Source: an uncultured Lachnospiraceae bacterium
Lineage (GTDB): Bacteria; Bacillota; Clostridia; Lachnospirales; Lachnospiraceae
Direction: 5' to 3'
DNA length: 64,000 nucleotides
NCBI GenBank assembly: GCA_946628415.1
Contig: CAMOWK010000009.1
Coordinates: 34,665-98,664, forward strand
How positions within the stretch are numbered: position 1 is the first letter of the stretch; the number at the start of each line of letters is the position of its first letter. A model generated the notes under the pieces. That model made no database searches, was not told the origin of the DNA, and saw only the letters and a list, made by a program, of their open reading frames with translations. A program made the translations under genes and the position numbers. Positions 17,455 to 25,403 of the stretch are shown one piece after another.

Positions 17455-19539
17455 TTACTCTTCTGCATTCTTCTTAATAAGTCCAAGCATTACACAGGTA
17501 ACTGCTGAACCAACTATCCAGGCTACTATATACATAAATGGATTTCCAACTGTTGCGAATACGAAAAGTCCGCCGTGAGGTGCCATAAGTGTACACTTAA
17601 AGAGTGCTGCAAGAAATCCTGCCACACCTGCACCAACCATTGTACAAGGAATTACATGAAGAGGATCAGCTGCTGCGAACGGGATTGCTCCTTCTGTGAT
17701 AAATGATGCACCCATTACTACGTTTGAAACTGCCGAGCCACGCTCTGCCTTTGTAAACTTCTTAGGGAATATCCAGCATGCAAGTGCAATACCAACAGGT
17801 GGAACCATACCACCAACCATGATAGCTGCCATTGCCACATAACAAGCCTGAACCTTAGGATCTGTTGTTGACATGCCCTGCTCAAGGTATCCTGCTGCTG
17901 TTGTAAGCATTCCTGTTCCAAATACATAAGCTGCCTTGTTAATAGGACCGCCCATATCAATTGCCATCATCGCACCGAGTATAAGGCCGAGAACCGTAAG
18001 CATTCCTGCATCTGAAATAGCTGTAAGCATGTTTGCGAGTCCTGTATTTACAAGACCTATAAGTGGATTAAGTATGAAGCACATGATGATTCCTTCAAGG
18101 AATATGCCGCAGAGTGGATAAATAAGTGTAGGCTTAAGACCGTCCATTGCCTGCGGAAGCTTAGCACATATCTTCTGAAGCCACAGTACAAGGAAACCTG
18201 CCAGGAAGCCTGCTGCTATACCACCAAGGAAACCTGAAACTGTATTACCGCCATCCGGCTGCTGGAAAGCAAATTTTGCAAGGAACTGGCTAAATGCACC
18301 GAGAGGCTTTCCATCAACAAGTGTTCCTTCTGCAAAAAGGAAGTTTGCGAGCGGTGCATTTCCGCTGGACGCGAGCATACCACCGACAAAACCAACTGCA
18401 AGACCGGGTCTGTCTGCTATGGCATAAGCTATATAACCTGCAAGAACCGGAACCATAAGTCCCATTGCAAGTCCACCGATGTATTTAAGGAGTGCTGCAA
18501 GAGGTGTGATGCTTCCGAAGTTTCCTCCACCCGTTGCGCCGTAACCGGCTATTGTATCAATAAGAAATGCAATGGCTGTAAGAATACCTCCGCCGATAAC
18601 AAACGGAAGCATATGAGAAACGCCGCTCATAAGCCATGTATAAACCTTATGACCTGCTCCACCCTTCTCATTTGATCCGGAGTTTTCTGATTCCTCTGAA
18701 CTGTCTCCTGAAAATACCTGAGCTGTTCCTGCCTTAACAATACCCATCAGTTCATCAGCCTTATTGATTCCATCAGCAACCTTACGCTGGATTACCTTCT
18801 TACCTTTGAAACGATCCATAGGAACCTTTGCATCTGCCGTTACAATTACACAATCTGCTGCAGAAATGTCCTCAGCTGTAAGAACATTCTTTGCTCCTGA
18901 TGAACCTCTGGTCTCTATCTTAATCTTAATTCCTGCTTTTGCGGCTGCTTTCTCAAGACCTTCTGCCGCCATATATGTATGAGCTATACCTGTAGGGCAA
19001 GAGGTAACAGCAACAACCTTCAGACTGCCCGAATTATCATCTGCAATAGAGGTCTCTGCCAGACTTTCATCAACACTTCCTCTTTCCTCATCGGCTTTGT
19101 CGATGATCTCTAAGAATTCATCAACGCTCTTTGCATTTATAAGATTCTTTCTGAAATCTTCGTCCATAAGCATCATTGAAAGCTTTGAAAGAACATCCAG
19201 ATGAACATTGTCCTTTGTATCAGGTGCCGCAATCAGGAAGAGTATATTAACCGGCTCGTCATCAAGCGCCTCGTAATCAACTCCATCCTTTATAACCATG
19301 GCTGCAAGTCCCGGACTTTTAACTGAATCACCCTTGCCGTGAGGAATGGCTATTCCTTCACCTACACCTGTTGTACTCTCTTCTTCTCTTGCATATACGA
19401 GTTTCTTATATGCTTCTTTGTCAGCAAGCTTTCCACTTTTATCCATAAGCTCGACTGCCATATCAAGGCACTCCGATTTGGACTTTGGAGCAGCATCCAG
19501 ACTAACACTTCGTTTATCAAGAAGTTCTGTAATCCTCAT
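17455..19539 (-). CDS. fruA: fructose PTS permease EIIABC
   Basis: A 694-residue fructose-specific PTS transporter with fused domains in the order EIIA (about 1-150), EIIB (about 172-270) and EIIC (about 285-690). The EIIA phosphosite is GEGIAIPHGKGD (His67). The EIIB phosphosite is VAVTSCPTGIAHTYMAAEG (Cys181). EIIC carries about ten membrane helices including GVSHMLPFVIGGGILTA and AIDMGGPINKAAYVFG. It imports fructose as fructose-1-phosphate for FruK, whose gene lies 18 bp upstream. The ATG is preceded by AGGAGGT. Substrate is assigned from family and operon; mannitol or mannosyl-glycerate relatives are less likely because fruK is adjacent. Confidence 0.94.
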   Translation of the reverse strand: MRITELLDKRSVSLDAAPKSKSECLDMAVELMDKSGKLADKEAYKKLVYAREEESTTGVGEGIAIPHGKGDSVKSPGLAAMVIKDGVDYEALDDEPVNILFLIAAPDTKDNVHLDVLSKLSMMLMDEDFRKNLINAKSVDEFLEIIDKADEERGSVDESLAETSIADDNSGSLKVVAVTSCPTGIAHTYMAAEGLEKAAAKAGIKIKIETRGSSGAKNVLTAEDISAADCVIVTADAKVPMDRFKGKKVIQRKVADGINKADELMGIVKAGTAQVFSGDSSEESENSGSNEKGGAGHKVYTWLMSGVSHMLPFVIGGGILTAIAFLIDTIAGYGATGGGNFGSITPLAALLKYIGGLAMGLMVPVLAGYIAYAIADRPGLAVGFVGGMLASSGNAPLANFLFAEGTLVDGKPLGAFSQFLAKFAFQQPDGGNTVSGFLGGIAAGFLAGFLVLWLQKICAKLPQAMDGLKPTLIYPLCGIFLEGIIMCFILNPLIGLVNTGLANMLTAISDAGMLTVLGLILGAMMAIDMGGPINKAAYVFGTGMLTTAAGYLEQGMSTTDPKVQACYVAMAAIMVGGMVPPVGIALACWIFPKKFTKAERGSAVSNVVMGASFITEGAIPFAAADPLHVIPCTMVGAGVAGFLAALFKCTLMAPHGGLFVFATVGNPFMYIVAWIVGSAVTCVMLGLIKKNAEE

Positions 19540-19557
19540 ATTCTTTAACCTCCTTTT

Positions 19558-20463
19558 CTACTCTACGGTAGCATATACTTTCATTACTTCTTCTTTTGTT
19601 GCAAGGAACTCTGAAAATGCACTCGCCGAGCCTGAACTGAGTCCCATCTTGAATGCATGCAGCAGATCACCTTTTTCAATGTAGCCTGCCACAAAGCCTG
19701 CAACCATCGAGTCGCCTGCGCCGACTCCGTTTACGAGTTTCCCCTTCGGTGCCTCTCTCATATAGACTTCACCATTTGATGCAACAAATACCGCACCTTC
19801 ACCTGCCATGGATACAATTACATTTTCGGCACCCATTTCAAGTAACTTCTTTGCATAAGGGACAACGCTCTCCCTTGTCTTCAGTTCTACCCCGAAGATT
19901 TCTCCAAGCTCATGATTATTAGGCTTGATCAGGAATGGTTTATACTTAAGGACATTCAGAAGAAGATCTTTCGTCGCATCAACCACTATCTTTATCCCTC
20001 TGCCATCCAGCCTTTCCATGATGTCACTGTAGATTGTCTCCGGCATTGTAGATGGAATACTTCCCGCAAGAACAAGGGTATCGCCCTCCTTAATCTTGTC
20101 GAGTTTTTCATAAAACTCACGAATGTTTCCATCACTTATCGAAGGTCCCATCCCATTGATTTCTGTTCCGTCGATTGATTTAAGCTTAAGATTAATCCTT
20201 GAACAGCCTTCGGAGATTCTGATCTCCTCAGCTCTTATGCCGCTTTCCTTAACTCTTCTTGTTATCTCATCTCCGACAAAGCCTGCCGAAAAGTAGATAG
20301 CCGAATTTGGAATCCCCAGATTACTGAGAACTATGGAAACATTGATTCCCTTTCCACCCGGGAGCATAAGCTCATCACTTGTTCTGTTGGTAAGTCCAAG
20401 TTTAAAATCATCAACGGTCACGATATAATCTAAAGATGGATTCATCGTCACGGTATAAACCAT
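19558..20463 (-). CDS. fruK: 1-phosphofructokinase
   Basis: A 301-residue PfkB-family kinase converting fructose-1-phosphate to fructose-1,6-bisphosphate. The N-terminus VYTVTMNPSLDYIVTV and GGKGINVSIVLSNLG are typical of FruK/LacC. The C-terminal NGVGAGDSMVAGFVAG holds the GAGD catalytic motif. The start is ATG at 20463 with GGAGGT 7 bases upstream; a longer in-frame start at 20505 has no such site. First gene of the fructose operon, with a near-consensus promoter and a TTGTGCA palindrome upstream. Its product is the substrate of the FBPase encoded three genes downstream. Confidence 0.93.
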   Translation of the reverse strand: MVYTVTMNPSLDYIVTVDDFKLGLTNRTSDELMLPGGKGINVSIVLSNLGIPNSAIYFSAGFVGDEITRRVKESGIRAEEIRISEGCSRINLKLKSIDGTEINGMGPSISDGNIREFYEKLDKIKEGDTLVLAGSIPSTMPETIYSDIMERLDGRGIKIVVDATKDLLLNVLKYKPFLIKPNNHELGEIFGVELKTRESVVPYAKKLLEMGAENVIVSMAGEGAVFVASNGEVYMREAPKGKLVNGVGAGDSMVAGFVAGYIEKGDLLHAFKMGLSSGSASAFSEFLATKEEVMKVYATVE

Positions 20464-20544
20464 AGTTTTTACCTCCGTTCCGCGCAAATAGTGACTATCA
20501 GTCACATTTCACACTATTTTTTATCCGATTTAAACGATAATTTG

Positions 20545-20573
20545 ATTATACAGTCAAACTCGGTCATAATCAA
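20545..20573 (-). promoter_or_regulatory. fructose operon promoter
   Basis: Minus strand TTGATT, 17-bp spacer, TATAAT: close to sigma-A consensus. Predicted transcription start is near 20538, about 75 nt before the fruK ATG. It is the only convincing promoter seen for the six-gene fructose operon. Confidence 0.75.
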
Positions 20574-20605
20574 TCATGATGTTGACCATACTTTTTGCAA
20601 TTTTG

Positions 20606-20655
20606 TTGTGCATATTGCACAATCAGCCATCTTTTATCACAGCAAAAATTGTGCA
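20606..20655. promoter_or_regulatory. TTGTGCA operator cluster upstream of fruK
   Basis: A perfect 17-bp palindrome TTGTGCA-TAT-TGCACAA (20606-20622) and a second ATTGTGCAAT site (20648-20657 region) lie 33 and about 75 bp upstream of the fruK -35 box. The symmetry points to a dimeric regulator. FruR or a CRP/FNR-type activator are candidates; the upstream position would suit an activator better than a simple repressor. Confidence 0.5.
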
Positions 20656-20660
20656 ATATA

Positions 20661-20690
20661 AAAATCGGTCACAATTTACGTGACCGACTT
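20661..20690 (-). terminator. terminator after the DUF6472/gpmI unit
   Basis: Minus strand stem GTCGGTCAC / GTGACCGAT with a 7-nt loop followed by TTTTTAT. It lies about 65 bp past the stop of the DUF6472-like gene and isolates it from the fructose operon. The region 20464-20753 holds only this terminator, the fruK promoter and its palindromes. Confidence 0.8.
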
Positions 20691-20753
20691 TCATAAAAAC
20701 TTTCACTTGTTTATTTCGTTTTATTATTTATTAATCATTTTATATTTAACCAA

Positions 20754-20933
20754 CTACATCTGATGTCTTACAACTCTGTATTCATCACCATTGGTATAAT
20801 AAGGACATTCCGTAAAGTTTTTTTCCATAAGTCTTCCGTAATCATCCTCATCTATATCCATATCACATACATAATCTTCAAAATCTTCATCATAAGTAAG
20901 ATATGCACATGTATCGCATGATGCTCCCTGCAT
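20754..20933 (-). CDS. DUF6472-like small cysteine protein
   Basis: A 59-residue acidic protein with CDTC near the N-terminus, then single Cys residues in YVCDMD and TECPYY, and the ending GDEYRVVRHQM. This pattern matches, from memory, the DUF6472 family of Clostridia; the spaced Cys residues suggest a small metal site (four Cys). Function is unknown. Three in-frame ATGs exist (20948, 20939, 20933). The last has GGAGG at the best spacing (8), so the shortest form is chosen. It follows gpmI by 44 bp and is followed by a terminator, so the two likely share a transcript. Confidence 0.72.
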   Translation of the reverse strand: MQGASCDTCAYLTYDEDFEDYVCDMDIDEDDYGRLMEKNFTECPYYTNGDEYRVVRHQM

Positions 20934-20977
20934 CTTCATTTCCTCCAATGCTATTTGCAGATATGCCGGTAAAAGGA

Positions 20978-22570
20978 TTACTTCCTTACAAGAAGTGAAT
21001 GTCCGGTCATTTCCTCCGGCTTCTCAAGCCCCATAACCTCTATAAGAGTAGGAACTATATCACAGAGCTTTCCGCCTTCCATAAGTGTATAGGCAGGATC
21101 GTAATTATAAAGAATGAAAGGAACAGGATTAGTTGTATGTGCTGTATGAGGCTCACCTGTCTCGTAGTTAATCATCTGCTCGCAGTTTCCGTGATCTGCA
21201 CAGATGAACATAACTCCACCGACTTCTTTAACCGCCTTGGCTGCCTCTCCTACAAAACCGTCAATCCTTTCAACAGCCTCAATTGCTGCGCTGAGAACAC
21301 CTGTATGTCCAACCATATCAGGGTTGGCAAAGTTAATGATTATAACATCATACTCTCCGCCTCTGATAGCCTTATTAAGCTTCTCACTTACTTCAGGCGC
21401 ACTCATTTCAGGCTGAAGATCGTAAGTTGCTACGGCAGGTGAATTAACAAGAATTCTGTCCTCACCCGGATTTGGCTCCTCAATTCCTCCATTAAAGAAA
21501 AATGTAACGTGAGCGTATTTCTCTGTCTCTGCAAGTCTAAGCTGGCGAAGACCTTTCTTTGCAAGGAATTCACCAAATGTATTTGTAATCTCGACCTTCT
21601 TAAATGCAACGTACTTATTAGGTATAGTCACATCATAGTCCTTGAAGCAGACATATGTAAGAGGCATGAAACCGTTAGCTCTCTTGAGATATTTAATGCA
21701 TTTTGTATCCGATGCATCACCCGGCTGAGCTGCGATATCCTCATCAGAAAAGCAGAATGCCTTTGTAATCTCTCTTGCTCTGTCAGGTCTGAAGTTAAAG
21801 AATATAACTGAGTCATTCGGTTTTACAAGTGACACAGGATTTCCTGCTTCGTCAGTTATAACAGTCGGAACAACGAATTCATCTGTAACTCCATTATCAT
21901 ATGAATCCTGCATAGCCTGTATAGGGTCGGTTGCTTTAATGCCCTCACCTGTAACAAGTGAATCGTAAGCCTTCTGAACACGATCCCAGTTGTTATCTCT
22001 GTCCATTGCATAGTAGCGGCCTGAAAGGGATGCCACTTTACCGACACCTATCTCTGCCATCTTGTCTATAAGTTCCTGCAGGTAATCCTTACCTGATGCA
22101 GGCGGTGTATCTCTTCCGTCAAAGAACGGATGAATATATACATCTTCAAAGTCATTTTTCTTACACATCTCAAGAAGTGCATAAAGGTGTGTGTTGTGGC
22201 TGTGAACTCCACCATCTGAAAGAAGTCCCCAGATATGAAGGTCTGACTTATTCTCCTTGCAGTTATTGATCGCACGAAGAAGCTCTTCATTTTCAAAGAA
22301 TACTCCATCCTCGATGTACTTCGTGATGAGAGTAAGATCCTGATAAATGATCCTGCCCGAACCGATATTCATATGACCAACTTCCGAATTACCCATCTGT
22401 CCGTCAGGAAGACCTACTGCCATACCTGATGCGTATCCCTTCTGGAAAGGTGCTCCAGCCATAAGTTTGTCAATGTTAGGGGTTTTACCCATGTAAACTG
22501 CATTTGCTTCATGATTATCTGAAAGTCCGAATCCATCAAGGACCATCAGAACTACTGGTTTTTGTGACAT
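20978..22570 (-). CDS. gpmI: cofactor-independent phosphoglycerate mutase
   Basis: A 530-residue 2,3-bisphosphoglycerate-independent phosphoglycerate mutase, interconverting 3- and 2-phosphoglycerate in glycolysis. It has the alkaline-phosphatase fold with N-terminal VLMVLDGFGLS (Asp12 metal ligand), GQMGNSEVGHMNIGSGR with the phospho-Ser62, HPFFDGRDTPP and the late metal blocks NFANPDMVGHTG and CADHGNCEQM. Full length. The ATG follows GAGGAG. A short GAAA-tetraloop hairpin (22607-22620, ACTCC/GGAGT) lies in the leader between DUF4250 and this gene. Confidence 0.95.
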   Translation of the reverse strand: MSQKPVVLMVLDGFGLSDNHEANAVYMGKTPNIDKLMAGAPFQKGYASGMAVGLPDGQMGNSEVGHMNIGSGRIIYQDLTLITKYIEDGVFFENEELLRAINNCKENKSDLHIWGLLSDGGVHSHNTHLYALLEMCKKNDFEDVYIHPFFDGRDTPPASGKDYLQELIDKMAEIGVGKVASLSGRYYAMDRDNNWDRVQKAYDSLVTGEGIKATDPIQAMQDSYDNGVTDEFVVPTVITDEAGNPVSLVKPNDSVIFFNFRPDRAREITKAFCFSDEDIAAQPGDASDTKCIKYLKRANGFMPLTYVCFKDYDVTIPNKYVAFKKVEITNTFGEFLAKKGLRQLRLAETEKYAHVTFFFNGGIEEPNPGEDRILVNSPAVATYDLQPEMSAPEVSEKLNKAIRGGEYDVIIINFANPDMVGHTGVLSAAIEAVERIDGFVGEAAKAVKEVGGVMFICADHGNCEQMINYETGEPHTAHTTNPVPFILYNYDPAYTLMEGGKLCDIVPTLIEVMGLEKPEEMTGHSLLVRK

Positions 22571-22638
22571 AGTGGTGTCTCCTCTTCATAATATTTATTT
22601 GGAATTACTCCTTTCGGAGTTATACATGTTAGGAAATG

Positions 22639-22827
22639 CTAACAATCATTCTTAATAAAACGATTCATTTCTTCATTATATGAATATCCGGACTTAAGTA
22701 AAGTACTTTTTAACATATCCATATCAATATCCATCGAATGAGAAAGCTCGCTCAGGGATGGATAATTATCCCTGAGCTCTGTATTTATATAACTAAGTAA
22801 AATGTTCGGATCCTTAGGTAGATTCAT
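22639..22827 (-). CDS. DUF4250-like small protein
   Basis: A 62-residue protein beginning MNLPKDPNILLSYINTELRD, then YPSLSELSHSMDID, and ending YSYNEEMNRF. This arrangement matches the DUF4250 family as I remember it, a conserved clostridial small protein of unknown function with a helical, HTH-like look. The ATG has AGAAAGGAA upstream. It starts 11 bp after the chemoreceptor stop codon, so the two are probably co-transcribed. Confidence 0.8.
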   Translation of the reverse strand: MNLPKDPNILLSYINTELRDNYPSLSELSHSMDIDMDMLKSTLLKSGYSYNEEMNRFIKNDC

Positions 22828-22838
22828 ATTTTTCCTTT

Positions 22839-24347
22839 CTATTCAAGGTAGTGGTCAAGTGAAGCCGCAGCCTCCATAAGTTCATTCATGATCTTAACCG
22901 CTTCTTCGGCTTCAGCATTGCTGTTTGTTCCGATAGCATAAGCCTCTTCAGTATTTGCAGCAACTTCTTCACTGAAGGTTGCAATCTGGGTAATACTGTC
23001 AACGATATTATCATTTGCAAGGAGTATGTCATCAATGCTCTTACTCATTGAATCAACATTTCCTCCGAGTAAATCCATATGCTCTTTAATTTCATCAAAC
23101 TGTGCTCCCGCCTTCTCGATATCCTTCTTCTCCTGAATGGATGCATCAAGAACCATTGAAACACTGCTCATGGTCTTCTCGGTATTTTTATGAAGTTCTT
23201 CAACTATATTCTGAATATTTTCAGTAAGTGTTCTCGTCTGTTCAGCAAGTATCCTTATCTGCTCGGAAACAACCGCAAAACCGCGTCCTGCTTCACCGGC
23301 ACGCGCACTCTCTATAGAAGCATTAAGAGCAAGAAGATTGGTCTGGTTGGATATGGCAAATATCTGATTGGTTATTGCAACAACCTTATCTGTATTAGCC
23401 TTAAGGAGCTGCATCTCGTCACTGACTTTTGTATTTGCCTCTTCAATAATGCTTGACTGCGCTGCCAGCTCTTTCATGGAAGCCTGTCCTCCGGCTACAG
23501 AAGCAAGGCTTGTTTTTGCCTCGCTAAGCATCTTCTCCGAAAGATTCTTTGTATCCATAATCATATTATGGATATTATTTGTCATTTCAGTCTGGTTCTC
23601 AATACTTACAGCAGTTGAAGAATTACCTTCCGCTATCTCATTAAGTGCTTCGGCAGTACTGGATGTACCATTCTGAAGATTAGTTATTATTTCATTTGCA
23701 GATGCAGAGCTTTCCTTTACCTTTGCCGCGATCTCAAGCACATCACGAAGAAGAACTTCGCTCTTCTCTCTTTCAGCATTAATGGTAAGAAGCTTTCTGA
23801 TGTTTATACTATTGGATACTTTTGTTCCCCATGCTATAGCCACAGCAAGAAGTCCGATGCCCGCGTCCTGAAGAATTATCGTTGATATATCAGCAGGCGC
23901 TCCCGAAGGCATAGCCCCATCGAGTACATACTTGATGGTAAATCCAAGATTGAGGACAAAAACTATCGCGCAGGTTCTTGCTATAAATGTAAAATCAAAA
24001 TAAAGCATTAGAAGTGAAAGCAAAGGAACTGCTATTATGAAAACAAGGTCATTCTTAGCGCCTATAAGCATCACCACGTAGAGCACGCCGTATGCCGCCA
24101 CAACTACATGCCTCAAGTTTATACTGTACCTGTCCTGCATATAAACGCCGAAAATCACCATGAAACAGAATGCCGCCAATGCCGCAACGATGCCTCCGAA
24201 AGTCCACGTTATGCCCCCTTCTCTTGCATCATTCAGATATCCCAGCGCTATAAAAGCAGATATAAGTCCGCATATCACCAGAACAAGCCTGTTGACTATC
24301 GCAAGTTCTTCTTCCTGGTCATATGTTTCCTGATTCATTTCTCCCAT
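22839..24347 (-). CDS. methyl-accepting chemotaxis protein with multi-helix membrane sensor
   Basis: A 502-residue chemoreceptor. The N-terminal half has about six hydrophobic segments (residues 20-195) and no large outer sensor loop. The C-terminal half is the coiled-coil signalling domain with the hairpin tip FAISNQTNLLALNASIESARAGEAGRGFAV (tip core given in two parts), which contacts CheA/CheW. The start at 24347 is chosen because GGGGGT lies about 6 bases upstream; a much longer frame lacks a site. No other chemotaxis gene is present in the window. It lies 25 bp after proC on the same strand. The ligand is unknown; sensing of membrane or energy state is possible given the lack of an outer domain. 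Confidence 0.88.
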   Translation of the reverse strand: MGEMNQETYDQEEELAIVNRLVLVICGLISAFIALGYLNDAREGGITWTFGGIVAALAAFCFMVIFGVYMQDRYSINLRHVVVAAYGVLYVVMLIGAKNDLVFIIAVPLLSLLMLYFDFTFIARTCAIVFVLNLGFTIKYVLDGAMPSGAPADISTIILQDAGIGLLAVAIAWGTKVSNSINIRKLLTINAEREKSEVLLRDVLEIAAKVKESSASANEIITNLQNGTSSTAEALNEIAEGNSSTAVSIENQTEMTNNIHNMIMDTKNLSEKMLSEAKTSLASVAGGQASMKELAAQSSIIEEANTKVSDEMQLLKANTDKVVAITNQIFAISNQTNLLALNASIESARAGEAGRGFAVVSEQIRILAEQTRTLTENIQNIVEELHKNTEKTMSSVSMVLDASIQEKKDIEKAGAQFDEIKEHMDLLGGNVDSMSKSIDDILLANDNIVDSITQIATFSEEVAANTEEAYAIGTNSNAEAEEAVKIMNELMEAAASLDHYLE

Positions 24348-24372
24348 TCTAAAACCCCCTGTAAATATATAA

Positions 24373-25167
24373 TTACAACGATCTGGAAACCTCCGCACAA
24401 GCCTCCATCGCATCTATAATACTTCCCCTGAAACCGGCTTCTTCAAGAACCTGAACTGCAGCTATAGTCGTCCCTGCCGGCGAACATACCATGTCTTTAA
24501 GAGCAGCCGGATGCTTTCCTGACTCAAGAACCATCTTTGCGCTGCCAAGAACCGACTGTGCCGCAAATGTATAAGCTTTGTCTCTTGGCATTCCAAGCTT
24601 GACAGCACCATCTGCCATAGCCTCTATAAGTATAAATACATAAGCAGGTGAACTGCCTGATACCGATACAACCGCATCCATTATGGATTCAGGAACTATC
24701 TCGGCTTTGCCAAATGCACTGAGTATCTTCATCGCCGCATCTATCTCTGCTTCCGTAACTTCACTGTTAGGACTTACGCCTGTCATGCCTTCCCCTACAA
24801 GAGCCGGCGTATTAGGCATAGTACGTATAAGTTTAATCTTTTTTCCAAATGCCTCTTCGTACCATCCTATGGTTTTGCCCGCTGCAATCGAGATTATAAA
24901 CTTATCCAAAGTAATCGCGTCTTTAATCTCATCCACAACCTTAGGAACTACTCCCGGCTTTACAGCTATGATTATCATATCCGACTCACTGACTGCTTCA
25001 ACATTTGAGGCAGTGCTCTTAATTGAAAAAGTATCAGTAATATAATCCCTTTCAGATGGGACCGGAGATGCCACGATCATATCATCAGCCGCTACAACTC
25101 CTTTGGCACATATCCCGCCTATTATGGCTTTAGCCATATTACCGGCACCTATAAATCCAAGTTTCAT
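24373..25167 (-). CDS. proC: pyrroline-5-carboxylate reductase
   Basis: A 264-residue ProC, which reduces pyrroline-5-carboxylate to proline with NAD(P)H. KLGFIGAGNMAKAIIGG is the dinucleotide-binding motif. IIAVKPGVV, RTMPNTPALVGEGMTG and the C-terminal signature LKDMVCSPAGTTIAAVQVLEE are diagnostic. The ATG at 25167 follows GGAGGT and a TATAAT-like box lies at 25228-25233. It is divergent from the c-di-GMP regulator gene at 25404 and co-directional with the chemoreceptor gene. Confidence 0.93.
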   Translation of the reverse strand: MKLGFIGAGNMAKAIIGGICAKGVVAADDMIVASPVPSERDYITDTFSIKSTASNVEAVSESDMIIIAVKPGVVPKVVDEIKDAITLDKFIISIAAGKTIGWYEEAFGKKIKLIRTMPNTPALVGEGMTGVSPNSEVTEAEIDAAMKILSAFGKAEIVPESIMDAVVSVSGSSPAYVFILIEAMADGAVKLGMPRDKAYTFAAQSVLGSAKMVLESGKHPAALKDMVCSPAGTTIAAVQVLEEAGFRGSIIDAMEACAEVSRSL

Positions 25168-25314
25168 AATCCATAAACCTCCGGAACAATGAAATACACT
25201 CATTAACGAAAAAGTGCATACATTGTTATTATATATGTTTTCTCGAAAAAATGCAGTAAAAATCTTTTGATTTTAAATTATTTGATTGATAAGACGACTC
25301 CTTTCTTTTAATCG

Positions 25315-25343
25315 TTGAAATAATAATTTCTTATAGCTATAAT
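25315..25343 (+). promoter_or_regulatory. promoter of the REC-GGDEF-EAL gene
   Basis: TTGAAA, 17-bp spacer, TATAAT; predicted transcription start near 25350, leaving a leader of about 54 nt before the ATG at 25404, which has GGGGGAAG upstream. Confidence 0.75.
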
Positions 25344-25403
25344 TAAAGTGACTGCACGTGACTGATATGGCACATTACTCGTGTCTTTTATGGGGGAAGA
25401 TAA

